Origin: Calidifontibacillus oryziterrae
GTDB lineage: Bacteria > Bacillota > Bacilli > Bacillales > Bacillaceae_J
NCBI RefSeq assembly: GCF_000331575.1
Contig: NZ_ANOK01000004.1
Span: forward strand, 186,001-250,000
Length of the DNA: 64,000 nucleotides
Direction: 5' to 3'
The stretch's first letter is position 1. Each line of letters begins with the position of its first letter. This document shows, piece after piece, positions 16,855 through 26,081 of the stretch. Both the position numbers and the translations under genes were made by a program. Under the pieces are notes generated by a model, which made no database searches, had not been told where the DNA came from, and saw only the letters and a program-made list of their open reading frames with translations.

Positions 16855-17463
16855 TTGGATTTTAATATTTTGTTGCCTTATATAAAAGAATACGGTTATA
16901 TAGCACTATATTTAATATTGTGGATTGGTTTTTTTGGTTTCCCTGTTCCAAACGAAGTGATCGTCATGACAAGTGGTTTAATTGCAAATAAAAGTGTTCT
17001 TCATCCAATTTTTACGTTTGTTATAACTTATTTAGGGGTAATTTCAAGCTTAACGACCTTATATTGTATGGGGAGATTTGGAGACAGACTAGCAAAAACG
17101 AAGAAAAGAATTCATTCTGATAAACTGAAAAATGCGAAAGACATGATTAAAAAACACGGAGCTTTCTCGTTATGTATTAGTTACTACTTTCCAACAGCAA
17201 GGCATTTAATTCCATTAATTTTAGGTACTAATAATTTTCCCTATCGAACATTCGCGCTTTACTCATATTCAAATGCATTGATTTGGACTTCGATATATTT
17301 TTTAATTGGCTACGAATTTGGTGCATATATTAATGTGATCGGTTCTTATGTTTATCGATATGGGTGGTATGGATTAGGACTAATCATATTTATTGGGGTA
17401 GTGTTTTATGTTTGGAAAACGAAAAAGACAACAAAACCCGATAAGAAACAACAAATCGAATAA
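16855..17463 (+). CDS. DedA-family membrane protein
   Basis: A 202-residue integral membrane protein of the DedA (SNARE-associated/VTT) family. It has the family's FGFPVPNEVIV re-entrant loop segment, the GRFGDR-type motif after the second helix, and FPTARHLIPLILGT, the conserved arginine-proline region. Family members transport lipid carriers such as undecaprenyl phosphate or phosphatidylethanolamine across the membrane; which lipid is moved here is unknown. It starts with TTG 16855. It stands alone between the recombinase and ppaC. Confidence 0.85.
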   Translation: MDFNILLPYIKEYGYIALYLILWIGFFGFPVPNEVIVMTSGLIANKSVLHPIFTFVITYLGVISSLTTLYCMGRFGDRLAKTKKRIHSDKLKNAKDMIKKHGAFSLCISYYFPTARHLIPLILGTNNFPYRTFALYSYSNALIWTSIYFLIGYEFGAYINVIGSYVYRYGWYGLGLIIFIGVVFYVWKTKKTTKPDKKQQIE

Positions 17464-17597
17464 CACTTAGTTTTTGAAAATTTTTTCTGTACCAGATGAA
17501 ATTGTGTAATGATATGATAAAAAAAAAGTGATAATATATATAATGGAAATCGAAGAAACGGTTTACTTATTTGGATAAGTTTAAAGGAGAGAACTAA

Positions 17598-18536
17598 ATG
17601 GAAAAAGTGTTTATTCTTGGTCACAAAAATCCAGATACAGATTCGATTTGTTCTGCAATCGCGTATTCTGAATTGAAAAATAAGCTAGGTGCTAAGACAG
17701 AGCCTATTCGTTTAGGGGTTATTAATGCAGAAACTCAATATGCATTAGACTATTTCAAGATGGCTGCACCACGATTAGTTGAAGCTGTAGCCAAAGAAGT
17801 AAATAGTGTCATTTTGGTTGATCATAACGAACGCCAACAAAGTGCAGATGATATCAGCGAAGTCCGTATTCTTGAAGTTGTTGATCATCACCGAATTGCA
17901 AACTTTGAAACGAAGGATCCTTTATATTTTCGAGCGGAACCAGTTGGTTGCACAGCAACAATATTAAATAAAATGTATAAGGAAAAAGGCATTACAATTC
18001 AAAAAGAAATTGCTGGATTAATGTTATCTGCAATTATTTCAGACTCATTATTGTTCAAATCACCGACATGCACAGAAGAGGACATCGCTGCTGCTAGGGA
18101 GTTAGCTGAAATAGCTGGAGTTAATATTGATACGTACGGTTTAGATATGCTAAAAGCCGGAGCAAATTTAAATGATAAAACTGTTAGCGAATTAATTTCA
18201 CTTGACTCAAAAGAGTTTCAAATGGGTAGTTCAAAAGTACAAGTAGCACAAGTGAACACTGTTGATACTAGTGAGGTACTTAGCCGTCAGGGTGAATTAG
18301 AGGAGGCAATTACAAAAGAGGTTGTCGCTAAGAATTTAGATTTATTTTTGTTCGTCATCACTGATATTTTAAATAGCGATTCAGTTGCCTTAGCAATTGG
18401 TAAAGCAACAGCTAATGTTGAAGAAGCCTTTGATGTGAAGTTAAATAATAATACAGCTATTTTAAAGGGTGTTGTTTCACGGAAGAAACAAATTATTCCA
18501 CAATTAACCGATACATTTAACAATTTAGTTAGATAA
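17598..18536 (+). CDS. ppaC: Manganese-dependent inorganic pyrophosphatase
   Basis: A 312-residue family II pyrophosphatase, which hydrolyses pyrophosphate to phosphate in the cytoplasm and pulls biosynthetic reactions forward. DHH-family motifs are all present: GHKNPDTDS (residues 8-16), VDHNE and VDHHR for metal binding, and the C-terminal SRKKQ substrate-binding segment. Length matches the family (about 310). TTAAAGGAGAG precedes ATG 17598, and a TATAAT box lies at 17539-17544. A terminator follows, so the gene is monocistronic. Confidence 0.96.
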   Translation: MEKVFILGHKNPDTDSICSAIAYSELKNKLGAKTEPIRLGVINAETQYALDYFKMAAPRLVEAVAKEVNSVILVDHNERQQSADDISEVRILEVVDHHRIANFETKDPLYFRAEPVGCTATILNKMYKEKGITIQKEIAGLMLSAIISDSLLFKSPTCTEEDIAAARELAEIAGVNIDTYGLDMLKAGANLNDKTVSELISLDSKEFQMGSSKVQVAQVNTVDTSEVLSRQGELEEAITKEVVAKNLDLFLFVITDILNSDSVALAIGKATANVEEAFDVKLNNNTAILKGVVSRKKQIIPQLTDTFNNLVR

Positions 18537-18548
18537 TTTTCTGTTTTT

Positions 18549-18588
18549 AGCGTTATCTCGGTTTACTGAGGTAGCGCTTCATTTTTTT
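18549..18588 (+). terminator. Terminator after ppaC
   Basis: Stem agcgttatctc (18549-18559) with gaggtagcgct (18568-18578), with two G-T pairs, then a T run. Confidence 0.85.
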
Positions 18589-18651
18589 GGCTCCTTTTCT
18601 AGTTGGAAAAAGATTATAATAAAGGAAGCAGCAAAATAAGAGGTGAGTTTT

Positions 18652-19551
18652 GTGGATATCCGCCATTTAGAGTATTTTTCTGAGGTTGCAAGGCTACTTA
18701 GCTTTACGAAAGCTGCTTCCACGTTGCATGTTTCGCAGCCTTCATTAAGCAAAGCAATTCAAAATTTAGAAAATGAGTTAGGTGTACAATTATTTTATCG
18801 TTCTCCAAAACAACTAGAATTAACAGATGCTGGTAAAGCTGTATTAGTGAATGCTAAACATGTATTAGATGCGTTTAAAAATCTAACTTCGGAACTTACC
18901 GATATTTCAAATTTAAAAAAAGGTGAAATAAAAATAGGAATACCACCTATCATGGGGGCTGCATTTTTCTCAAAGCTGATCAGCCAATATAAAGAAATCT
19001 ACCCTTTAGTACAAATTCATTTAACTGAGGTTGGATCAAAAAAGATAAAAGAAGGGGTGGAGGATGGATCGTTAGATATTGGATTAGTCTGCAATATCCC
19101 AATCAAGAGTGACATGTTTGAGGTAATCCGGTTATTAAATGATCCATTATTGGCGATTATGCATAAGGAAAATCCATTGGCAAAAAAGGAAGTTATTCAG
19201 CTTTCAGACTTACAGAATGAACCTTTTGTTTTATATCGAAAGGATTTCTCACTTTATGATCGAATAATTGATGTTTGCTCGAGAAATGGTTTTTCTCCAA
19301 TTATTGCTTGTGAATCTTCACAAAAGGATTTCATTGTAGAAATGGTGGGGGCGAAATTAGGAGTAGCTTTACTGCCTAGTAAGATATGTAATGAAATAAA
19401 AAATAAAGAAATTGTATCAAAAGCGATTCCGTTTTCTGAGCTTAGTTTAGAGCTAGGGATGATTTGGAAGAAAAATAAATATTTATCGTTTGCAGTTCGT
19501 GAATTTATAGCGATGTCTGAACAATACCTTGAAGATGAAACAGCAATTTAA
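18652..19551 (+). CDS. LysR-family transcriptional regulator
   Basis: A 299-residue LysR-type regulator. The winged helix-turn-helix occupies residues 1-60 (FTKAASTLHVSQPSLSKAIQ), and the effector-binding domain begins near residue 90. I choose GTG 18652, giving MDIRHLEYF as in many family members, because AAGAGGTGAG is better spaced for it than for GTG 18643. By eye it is closest to the CidR/YwbI type. No cid/lrg genes are nearby; the next gene, malate synthase, is convergent, so this is not an obvious divergent regulator-target pair. Confidence 0.9.
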   Translation: MDIRHLEYFSEVARLLSFTKAASTLHVSQPSLSKAIQNLENELGVQLFYRSPKQLELTDAGKAVLVNAKHVLDAFKNLTSELTDISNLKKGEIKIGIPPIMGAAFFSKLISQYKEIYPLVQIHLTEVGSKKIKEGVEDGSLDIGLVCNIPIKSDMFEVIRLLNDPLLAIMHKENPLAKKEVIQLSDLQNEPFVLYRKDFSLYDRIIDVCSRNGFSPIIACESSQKDFIVEMVGAKLGVALLPSKICNEIKNKEIVSKAIPFSELSLELGMIWKKNKYLSFAVREFIAMSEQYLEDETAI

Positions 19552-19561
19552 AAATGATATG

Positions 19562-19604
19562 AACGGGTCCGATATGCATTACGTGCATATCGGACCCGTT
19601 TTTT
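19562..19604 (+). terminator. Strong terminator after the LysR gene
   Basis: Perfect 17-bp stem: 19562-19578 with 19584-19600, loop of five bases, then T residues. Confidence 0.93.
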
Positions 19605-19788
19605 AAAAGTTAAGAAAGCATAATTTTGCGCTTTGGAATCCAGCTCCAGCGCCCAGCGACTAGTAAACTTCGCTCATCTCTTTTGCGAAAAGTCAACACA
19701 TCGACTCGTCCCTCGACGTGTTTTGTTTATCTCAGTCGATGCGCTCTTAGTTTATACGTCGCTAATCAGGGCGCTTGCGCCTTTTTTA
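19605..19788 (+). repeat. Structured intergenic repeat, copy 2
   Basis: Near-identical to copy 1 (14205-14387), including upstream flank ttttaaaag.taagaaag. Ends in gggcgcttgcgcc and a T run two bases before the end of the malate synthase gene, so on either strand it could stop transcription between the convergent LysR and malate synthase genes. Confidence 0.87.
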
Positions 19789-19790
19789 TG

Positions 19791-21971
19791 TTATTGAATT
19801 ACGGCAAATTTAGCTTTTGCCTCGATGCGTCGTTTGTGTAATATTGGTTCTGTATAACCACTTGGTTGGTCATAGCCTTTAAAGATTAAATCGCACGCCG
19901 CTTGAAAAGCGACAGAATTATCATAGTCAGGTGCCATTGGTCGATAAGCGGAATCACCTTCGTTTTGTTTATCAACAACAATAGCCATACGCTTTAAAGT
20001 CTCAATGACTTCGTCTTTTGTGCAAATACCATGATGTAACCAGTTAGCCATATGTTGACTAGAAATTCGGAGCGTTGCCCGATCCTCCATTAAGCCAATA
20101 TTATTTATATCAGGTACTTTCGAACATCCTACCCCTTGTTCAACCCAACGTACAACATAACCAAGAATACCTTGAGCATTATTTTCTAGTTCTTGCTGAA
20201 TCTCTTCGGCAGTCCAAACTGGATTTTTTTGTACTGGAACCGTTAGAATTTCATTACGAAAATCCTTTATGCTTTTAGCAAGTTCAGCTTGAACATCTTT
20301 CACATTAACTTGATGATAATGTAGTGCGTGCAATGTCGCGGCAGTAGGTGAAGGTACCCATGCTGCATTACCGCCGGCATTTAGATGACCTATTTTTTGT
20401 TTTAGCATTTCCGCCATTAAGTCTGGCATTGCCCACATACCTTTACCGATTTGGGCTTTACCCGGTAGGCCACACATAAGTCCCACTGATACATTTGATT
20501 TTTCGTACGATTGTAGCCATATTGATGATTTCATTTCATTTTTACGGATCATCGGACCTGCTTCCATTGAAGTATGGATTTCATCACCAGTCCGATCTAA
20601 GAAACCGGTATTAATGAATACAATTCGTTCCTTTACTTCACGAATACATGCTTTTAAATTTAAAGATGTTCGTCTTTCTTCATCCATTACGCCGATTTTT
20701 AAAGTGTTACGTTTTAATTGTAACATGTCCTCAATTCGGTCAAATAGCTTATTTGCAAAGGCCACTTCCTTTGAACCATGCATTTTGGGCTTAACAATAT
20801 ATATAGAGCCTTTAGCAGAATTTTGATATTTTGCATTGCCAAGGAGATTATGTTTAGCAATTAAACTAGTAATGATACCGTCCATAATTCCTTCAGGGAT
20901 TTCATTACCATTTTGATCTAAAACTGCATTGGTTGTCATTAGGTGACCAACATTACGAACGAATAACAATGATCTACCATGTAATGTAATTGTGTTACCC
21001 GCTAGTGTGGTGTAGACACGATCAGAATTAAGCACGCGTGTCATTTCTATTTTTCCTTTTGTGAATGTCGCCGCAATGTCCCCTTTATTAAGACCTAACC
21101 AATTACGGTAGGCACGAACTTTATCATCAGCGTCAACAGCAGCAATCGAATCCTCCAAATCCATGATTGTTGTTACAGCTGATTCCATTAAAATATCCTT
21201 TACCCCAGCCTGATCACTTTGACCAATTGGGTGTACGCGATCAATTTGTATTTCAAAATGAAGGCCATTGTTTTTCAATAAGATAGCAGATGGATTATCT
21301 TGTTCTCCTTGGTAGCCAATTAGCTTTGTATTGTCTTTTAAAGTTGTCAATTCGCCATTTTCTAGTGAAGCAGATAAACAATTATTAACGATTGAGTATT
21401 GAAGCACATTTTTGTGTGAGCCGCTATTTAATGGAATTGTTTGATCTAAAAAGTCCTTTGCATAGCGAATTACTTTATTACCACGAATCGGATTGTACGA
21501 ACCAGCTTTTGATGCGCCGTCATCCTCACTTATTGCATCTGTTCCATAAAGTGCATCGTACAAACTTCCCCAGCGCGCATTTGCAGCATTAATTGCATAT
21601 CTCGCATTATCAACAGGAACAACTAGCTGCGGTCCAGCTTGGACTGCAATTTCATCATCGACATTTTCAGTTGTAATTTGAAAGTCCTCTACTTCTGGTT
21701 CAACATACCCAATTTCTTCCAAAAACAAACGATATTTTTGGAAATCGCTGTTATCTTTATTTTCTTTATGCCATTCATTTATTTTGGCCTGAAGCACATC
21801 ACGTTCCTGCAATAAAGCTTTGTTTTCTGGAGCTAACTCAGAAATAATTTCTTCAAAGCTACTCCAGAATTGTTCAGAAGTGATTCCTGAACCTGGAAGT
21901 GCTTCATTATTAATAAAATCCCGAAGAACGGGTGCGACCTGGAGATTGCCGATTTTTACATAATCCGTCAT
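19791..21971 (-). CDS. glcB: Malate synthase G
   Basis: A 726-residue malate synthase G, which condenses glyoxylate and acetyl-CoA to malate. Family signatures are clear: [26 protein letters not shown] near the N-terminus, the TIM-barrel segment [16 protein letters not shown] with its catalytic acidic residue, GLNKGD, and the C-terminal region [19 protein letters not shown]. Length matches the G isoform (about 720) rather than the A isoform (about 530). GGGGGAAT precedes ATG 21971. No isocitrate lyase is in the window, so it probably serves glycolate or glyoxylate use. Confidence 0.96.
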   Translation of the reverse strand: MTDYVKIGNLQVAPVLRDFINNEALPGSGITSEQFWSSFEEIISELAPENKALLQERDVLQAKINEWHKENKDNSDFQKYRLFLEEIGYVEPEVEDFQITTENVDDEIAVQAGPQLVVPVDNARYAINAANARWGSLYDALYGTDAISEDDGASKAGSYNPIRGNKVIRYAKDFLDQTIPLNSGSHKNVLQYSIVNNCLSASLENGELTTLKDNTKLIGYQGEQDNPSAILLKNNGLHFEIQIDRVHPIGQSDQAGVKDILMESAVTTIMDLEDSIAAVDADDKVRAYRNWLGLNKGDIAATFTKGKIEMTRVLNSDRVYTTLAGNTITLHGRSLLFVRNVGHLMTTNAVLDQNGNEIPEGIMDGIITSLIAKHNLLGNAKYQNSAKGSIYIVKPKMHGSKEVAFANKLFDRIEDMLQLKRNTLKIGVMDEERRTSLNLKACIREVKERIVFINTGFLDRTGDEIHTSMEAGPMIRKNEMKSSIWLQSYEKSNVSVGLMCGLPGKAQIGKGMWAMPDLMAEMLKQKIGHLNAGGNAAWVPSPTAATLHALHYHQVNVKDVQAELAKSIKDFRNEILTVPVQKNPVWTAEEIQQELENNAQGILGYVVRWVEQGVGCSKVPDINNIGLMEDRATLRISSQHMANWLHHGICTKDEVIETLKRMAIVVDKQNEGDSAYRPMAPDYDNSVAFQAACDLIFKGYDQPSGYTEPILHKRRIEAKAKFAVIQ

Positions 21972-22174
21972 TTCAAAAATTCCCCCTTCAAATAAACAAT
22001 AGTAAGGTACAATTATTAAATTGAATATTTTGAAAATTCAAGCCCTACTATTCACATTTTTCGATGTACTATTTATTATAAGGTGTATTTTCTATTCAAT
22101 AAAATACATATTTCGAATAGTTATTATTCGATTTAGTTATAGACTCTGTAAAACACGCATAGTAGTGCATAATT

Positions 22175-22240
22175 AGCCTGCTGTATAGGGATTAGCAAGT
22201 GTTTCAATCAGAAGATATTGCATATCCTATGCTGCAGGCT
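22175..22240. repeat. Imperfect inverted repeat in the glcB upstream gap
   Basis: agcctgctgtatagggat at the left pairs imperfectly with atcctatgctgcaggct at the right, leaving a loop of about 30 bases. It lies in the 283-base gap between glcB and the small membrane protein gene (both on the minus strand), so it is downstream of the small gene and could be its terminator or an operator. Confidence 0.45.
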
Positions 22241-22254
22241 TTATGTAGTATGTT

Positions 22255-22470
22255 TTAAAGGTGCATTTTAGAATTTTGACGGTCATGTATCCAATTGTTA
22301 ATGTCTGTTTTTTTTGTGAAAACTAAAAAGAAATTCATTGCCCAAATACCAACAAACTGTTCAATTGAACTAAAATAAATTGTACTATAATGTTTTAAGC
22401 GCATGACAATAAAGGATTCAATTACAATTAAAACAAAGCCAAGGACAAAAGATGCACCGACACGAAACAA
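22255..22470 (-). CDS. Small hypothetical membrane protein
   Basis: A 71-residue protein with a strong N-terminal hydrophobic helix (about 6-23) and a second one (about 35-52), then a polar tail. The start is TTG 22470 with AAGGAGA 7 bases upstream. I do not recognise a family. Confidence 0.55.
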   Translation of the reverse strand: MFRVGASFVLGFVLIVIESFIVMRLKHYSTIYFSSIEQFVGIWAMNFFLVFTKKTDINNWIHDRQNSKMHL

Positions 22471-22577
22471 AGTAATCTCCTTCTTTCGTCTTTCTTTATA
22501 TTAATTTTACCATGAAATTCACATAAAAAACGAAGAGAAAAATGTTTGTGCTATAATTCACAAATTCGACACGTCAA

Positions 22578-22662
22578 GTAGATTGACCATGCTTAGAATG
22601 TCATTTAATCTAAAATTAGCCATAATTTTTGCGAGGTAATAAGCATGGTTCTTTCAAACTAC
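22578..22662 (+). promoter_or_regulatory. Structured leader upstream of the RibD-like gene
   Basis: gtagattgaccatgctta (22578-22595) pairs with taagcatggttctttcaaactac (22640-22662) to form a long stem with a bulge, enclosing about 44 bases. It ends 15 bases before the start codon. The conserved FMN riboswitch core (RFN element) is not present. It may be a cis-regulatory RNA of unknown class or an operator. Confidence 0.45.
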
Positions 22663-22677
22663 TAATAAGGTGATAAT

Positions 22678-23769
22678 ATGACAGATTTAGATTTTATGAC
22701 GCTTGCATTACAATTAGCAAAAAGTACAAAAGGACAAACTAGTCCTAATCCTTTAGTTGGTGCTGTCTTAGTAAAAGATCACCAAATTGTTGGGTTAGGT
22801 GCAAGTTTGAAGGCTGAAGATCCTCATGCTGGAATTATAGCTATACAGATGGCAGGAGCAAAGGCAAGAAATGCGACGTTATATATTACCTTAGAACCAA
22901 GTGTGGATTATGGTCGTAGTTTAAGTTGTATTGACATGATTATTTCAAGCCAAATTGATCGGATAGTCATTGCTACTTTAAATCCGGATCCAAAACATAA
23001 AGGAGAAGGGGTAAAATCTCTCAAAATTGCAGGTTTAAAAGTTGATATTGGTGTTTTAAAGGAGAAGGCTGATGAAGTAAATAAAGTTTTCTTCCATTTT
23101 ATTAAATTAGGAATGCCGTATGTCACTTTAAAGGCTGCAATGACGATGGATGGAAAAGCAGCAACGATAGCAGGGGACCAGCTAGTTCCATGTGAAGATA
23201 CTAGATTAGATATCCATCAATATCGACATGAGCATGACGCCGTAGTAACTGGGGTAAATACTATATTAAGAAATGATCCATATTTAACAACAAGGCTCCC
23301 GTTAGGCGGTAAAAACCCCATTCGAATTGTTCTGGATACAAATCTTCGAACACCCCTTGATGCAAAAGTAATTAATGATCATTGTGTAGATACGTGGATT
23401 GTTGTTAGTAGGTATGCACCTACTGATAAAGTATTGAGTATGAAATCAAAAAATGTTGAAATCATTCAGCTTGCTGAAGAAAAAATAAATATTGTGAGCC
23501 TATTAAAGCTACTAGGGAAAAAAGGAATTTCATCCTTATTTGTTGAAGGTGGACCTCAAATCCTAGGAAGCTTTATGCAATCCAAAGTAGTAAATGAAAT
23601 CGTCACTTATATATCTCCAAAAATTGTTTGTGGTGCAAATGCACCAACATCAATTGGTGGTGAGGGAATTGGAATGATGAACAATGCTATTCAACAAAAA
23701 ATAAAATCAATTGAACAAATTGGAGAAGATATTAAAATCGTGTCCTCACCGATTTGGGATCATGAATGA
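22678..23769 (+). CDS. RibD-like protein with degenerate deaminase site
   Basis: A 363-residue protein with the full RibD layout: N-terminal deaminase-like domain (1-145) and C-terminal reductase-like domain (148-360). In true RibD the zinc site is HAE plus PCxxxG..PPC. Here His50 remains, but the catalytic Glu is Gly52, the first Cys is Ser75 and the second is kept as Cys84, so deaminase activity is unlikely. The reductase domain keeps VTLKAAMTMDGKAA, VTGVNTILRNDP and FVEGGPQILGSF, but the usual KWITS segment reads LVPCE. There is no ribE, ribA or ribH nearby and no FMN riboswitch. It is probably a RibD paralogue with another role, such as a reductase. Confidence 0.85.
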   Translation: MTDLDFMTLALQLAKSTKGQTSPNPLVGAVLVKDHQIVGLGASLKAEDPHAGIIAIQMAGAKARNATLYITLEPSVDYGRSLSCIDMIISSQIDRIVIATLNPDPKHKGEGVKSLKIAGLKVDIGVLKEKADEVNKVFFHFIKLGMPYVTLKAAMTMDGKAATIAGDQLVPCEDTRLDIHQYRHEHDAVVTGVNTILRNDPYLTTRLPLGGKNPIRIVLDTNLRTPLDAKVINDHCVDTWIVVSRYAPTDKVLSMKSKNVEIIQLAEEKINIVSLLKLLGKKGISSLFVEGGPQILGSFMQSKVVNEIVTYISPKIVCGANAPTSIGGEGIGMMNNAIQQKIKSIEQIGEDIKIVSSPIWDHE

Positions 23770-23797
23770 AAGGCTGTCCGGGTGGACAGCCTTTTCG
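23770..23797. terminator. Bidirectional terminator between RibD-like and chemoreceptor genes
   Basis: Perfect 10-bp stem aaggctgtcc (23770-23779) with ggacagcctt (23784-23793), between two convergent genes. Confidence 0.85.
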
Positions 23798-23798
23798 G

Positions 23799-25907
23799 TT
23801 ACGCTTTATATTTGCCAATTAAAGTCTGCAATTCTTCTGCCATACTTGATAAAGCTGCTGCAGATGCTGAAATTTCTTCCATAGTAGCGAGCTGTTGTTC
23901 GCTTGCAGCAGAACACTCTTGACTAGCATGAGTCCCATCTTCAGCAGTTACCCTAACCTTGTCCATCGCATCATTAATATGGTCACTTTGGCTAGATATT
24001 TTTTCAACAGCAGTAGATACTTGTTTAACCTTATGAGTTACATTTTGAATAGCTGCATTAATGCTCTGGAATACTTCATTCACTTGATTCGCCATATTAA
24101 GCCCTGTATTAACCTTATTCGTTCCTTGTTCCATTGAATGAACAGCCTGAATTGTTTCCTTCTGGATATCAGTAATTAAGCTAGAAATCTGCCCTGCTGA
24201 TCGATTTGATTGCTCTGCAAGCTTGCGTACCTCTTCAGCAACTACAGCAAAGCCTTTTCCATGTTCTCCAGCACGGGCTGCTTCAATTGCGGCATTTAAT
24301 GCTAATAAATTTGTTTGATTGGCAATATCCGTAATGAGTGAGACAATTTCACCGATTTTTTGTGAACTGTCACCTAGGTTTTTAATAGTTTGGGCACTTC
24401 CTTGTACAGTTTCATTAATTTCATTCATACTAGTTAAAACATCTTTTACAATATAAACGCCTTTCTCGGTAGAATTGGCAGTTTGCTCGAACATTTCTAA
24501 CATCTCATCACTATTGTCCGCAACTTCATGGATATAAACTGTCATTGATTTAATCGATTCATTGGCTTCATGAACGGACTCCATTTGTTTTTCAGAACCA
24601 TATGCAACCGTCTGTGTAACTTCAGCAATGCGTTCACAAGAACGTGCACACTCATCAGAACTAGATGATAATTGCTCGGCAGATGAAGATAACTCATAGG
24701 ATAGTTTTTGATTTGCACTTATAAGTTTTTGGATTGTATCCATCATATTATTAATTGATAGTTCGATTTTTTTTGTTTCATCGTTAGTGGTTAGTTGAAT
24801 TCTTTCAGTTAAATCACCGTCTGAAATTTTTGTAGTAGAACGATTGATACTTTCGATGCTTTCTTTTATTGATTTATAAAATGCAATAAAGAGTATGATC
24901 GCAAGTAGTGTTGCGATTACACTAGTAATAATTACAATAGTACGTTGGAATGCTAATTTATCTATATGTTTTCCTAAATGATTATTAAGTAGAGTGGCAT
25001 TAGAATCAATAACGGTGAAGATCGTATCGATAGCAACTGTTGCCTCATCAAAATATTTTGTAGAATCATACGTAAATTCATTTGCATTTAAGATTTCATT
25101 GCTAATGAGCTGGCTGAAGTTTTTTGAAGCATTCATAGATTCGTTATATTGAGCTGAAATATTTTGGCGTGCTTCCTCATTAGCGTTAAGAACAATCCCC
25201 ATACTGTGTTCAGCACCGCTCAAATTTTGAGCCATTAATTGTGATTGATAGGAGAGCTTAAATTGTTGATCTGTGGTAATGGTTTTGGCTGCTAACACAT
25301 TTGAACCAACTGCTCTAGCTTGTCCCATGTATTCAGTAGCATTTATGAGTTCATTCGTAATTATTCTAGATAGATGATGGCGAATTACATCAGAGTCTAG
25401 TGATAGGTTGGTCGAGTCTGAAATTGCAGATGCTAATGTTAAAACGGTTGCAATTAAATTTGTATGGCGATCAAAAGATTGTGGTGCCGTCAAAGTTTCT
25501 ACTTCATTTCTTAAGCTATCCCAATTTGCTCTGATTATTTTCCAATCATCACTATGTAGGGTTACTTCCTGATTGCTAGTTAAATATTGTTCAATGGCTT
25601 CAATATTGCTTTGAATTTGCTCTTGCTTTTCAGCCATTTTTTCTTTATTACCTTTGTTTCCACCAAGAAATCCAGCGGAAAGACCTCGATGCTGCTGTAC
25701 GTTTTGCACAAGTGCTTGAAGCTTCATGTTCCCTTCAAGACCGATTTGTTCGCTTTTAGCAAAATTAATATCATTGTGAATGTTATATACTATTAAAGCT
25801 AAAGAACTAATTATGGGGACAGTAAATAGCAAAAAGATTAGTAAAAACTTTTGAAAATACTTTAATCGATTCATAATTGCTACAAATGGTGATAATATAA
25901 AGTTCAT
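23799..25907 (-). CDS. Methyl-accepting chemotaxis protein with NIT-like sensor domain
   Basis: A 702-residue chemoreceptor. A transmembrane helix near residues 18-38 and another near 320-345 flank an extracellular helical domain of about 275 residues that contains [10 protein letters not shown], the pattern of NIT (nitrate/nitrite sensing) domains. A HAMP domain follows (about 345-400), then the signalling domain with the conserved hairpin tip [20 protein letters not shown] and [11 protein letters not shown]. It signals to CheA/CheW. I choose ATG 25907 because GGAGGGG is upstream; a start 11 residues earlier lacks a site. The ligand is inferred from the domain type only. Confidence 0.92.
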   Translation of the reverse strand: MNFILSPFVAIMNRLKYFQKFLLIFLLFTVPIISSLALIVYNIHNDINFAKSEQIGLEGNMKLQALVQNVQQHRGLSAGFLGGNKGNKEKMAEKQEQIQSNIEAIEQYLTSNQEVTLHSDDWKIIRANWDSLRNEVETLTAPQSFDRHTNLIATVLTLASAISDSTNLSLDSDVIRHHLSRIITNELINATEYMGQARAVGSNVLAAKTITTDQQFKLSYQSQLMAQNLSGAEHSMGIVLNANEEARQNISAQYNESMNASKNFSQLISNEILNANEFTYDSTKYFDEATVAIDTIFTVIDSNATLLNNHLGKHIDKLAFQRTIVIITSVIATLLAIILFIAFYKSIKESIESINRSTTKISDGDLTERIQLTTNDETKKIELSINNMMDTIQKLISANQKLSYELSSSAEQLSSSSDECARSCERIAEVTQTVAYGSEKQMESVHEANESIKSMTVYIHEVADNSDEMLEMFEQTANSTEKGVYIVKDVLTSMNEINETVQGSAQTIKNLGDSSQKIGEIVSLITDIANQTNLLALNAAIEAARAGEHGKGFAVVAEEVRKLAEQSNRSAGQISSLITDIQKETIQAVHSMEQGTNKVNTGLNMANQVNEVFQSINAAIQNVTHKVKQVSTAVEKISSQSDHINDAMDKVRVTAEDGTHASQECSAASEQQLATMEEISASAAALSSMAEELQTLIGKYKA

Positions 25908-26030
25908 AATTCGCCCCTCCACACTAGATGTTTTTCTCAATTATATTATAAAAATATCGAATAATGTCGGATGATGTCGAAATTTTACGCAAATATTTGT
26001 GAACAAAGTATAATTTTTTGTATTAAAAAA

Positions 26031-26065
26031 CTGCTGGTTTTATTCAACCAGCAGTAGATTTTTTT
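26031..26065. terminator. Terminator after the GGDEF-EAL gene
   Basis: Stem ctgctggtt (26031-26039) with aaccagcag (26046-26054), flanked by A and T runs on the two sides, so it can act on both strands. Confidence 0.82.
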
Positions 26066-26081
26066 AAAATTTAAATTTTTA

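Noticed and set aside
22540..22677. FMN riboswitch before the RibD-like gene
   Set aside because: The conserved RFN-element core words are absent, although a stem is present.
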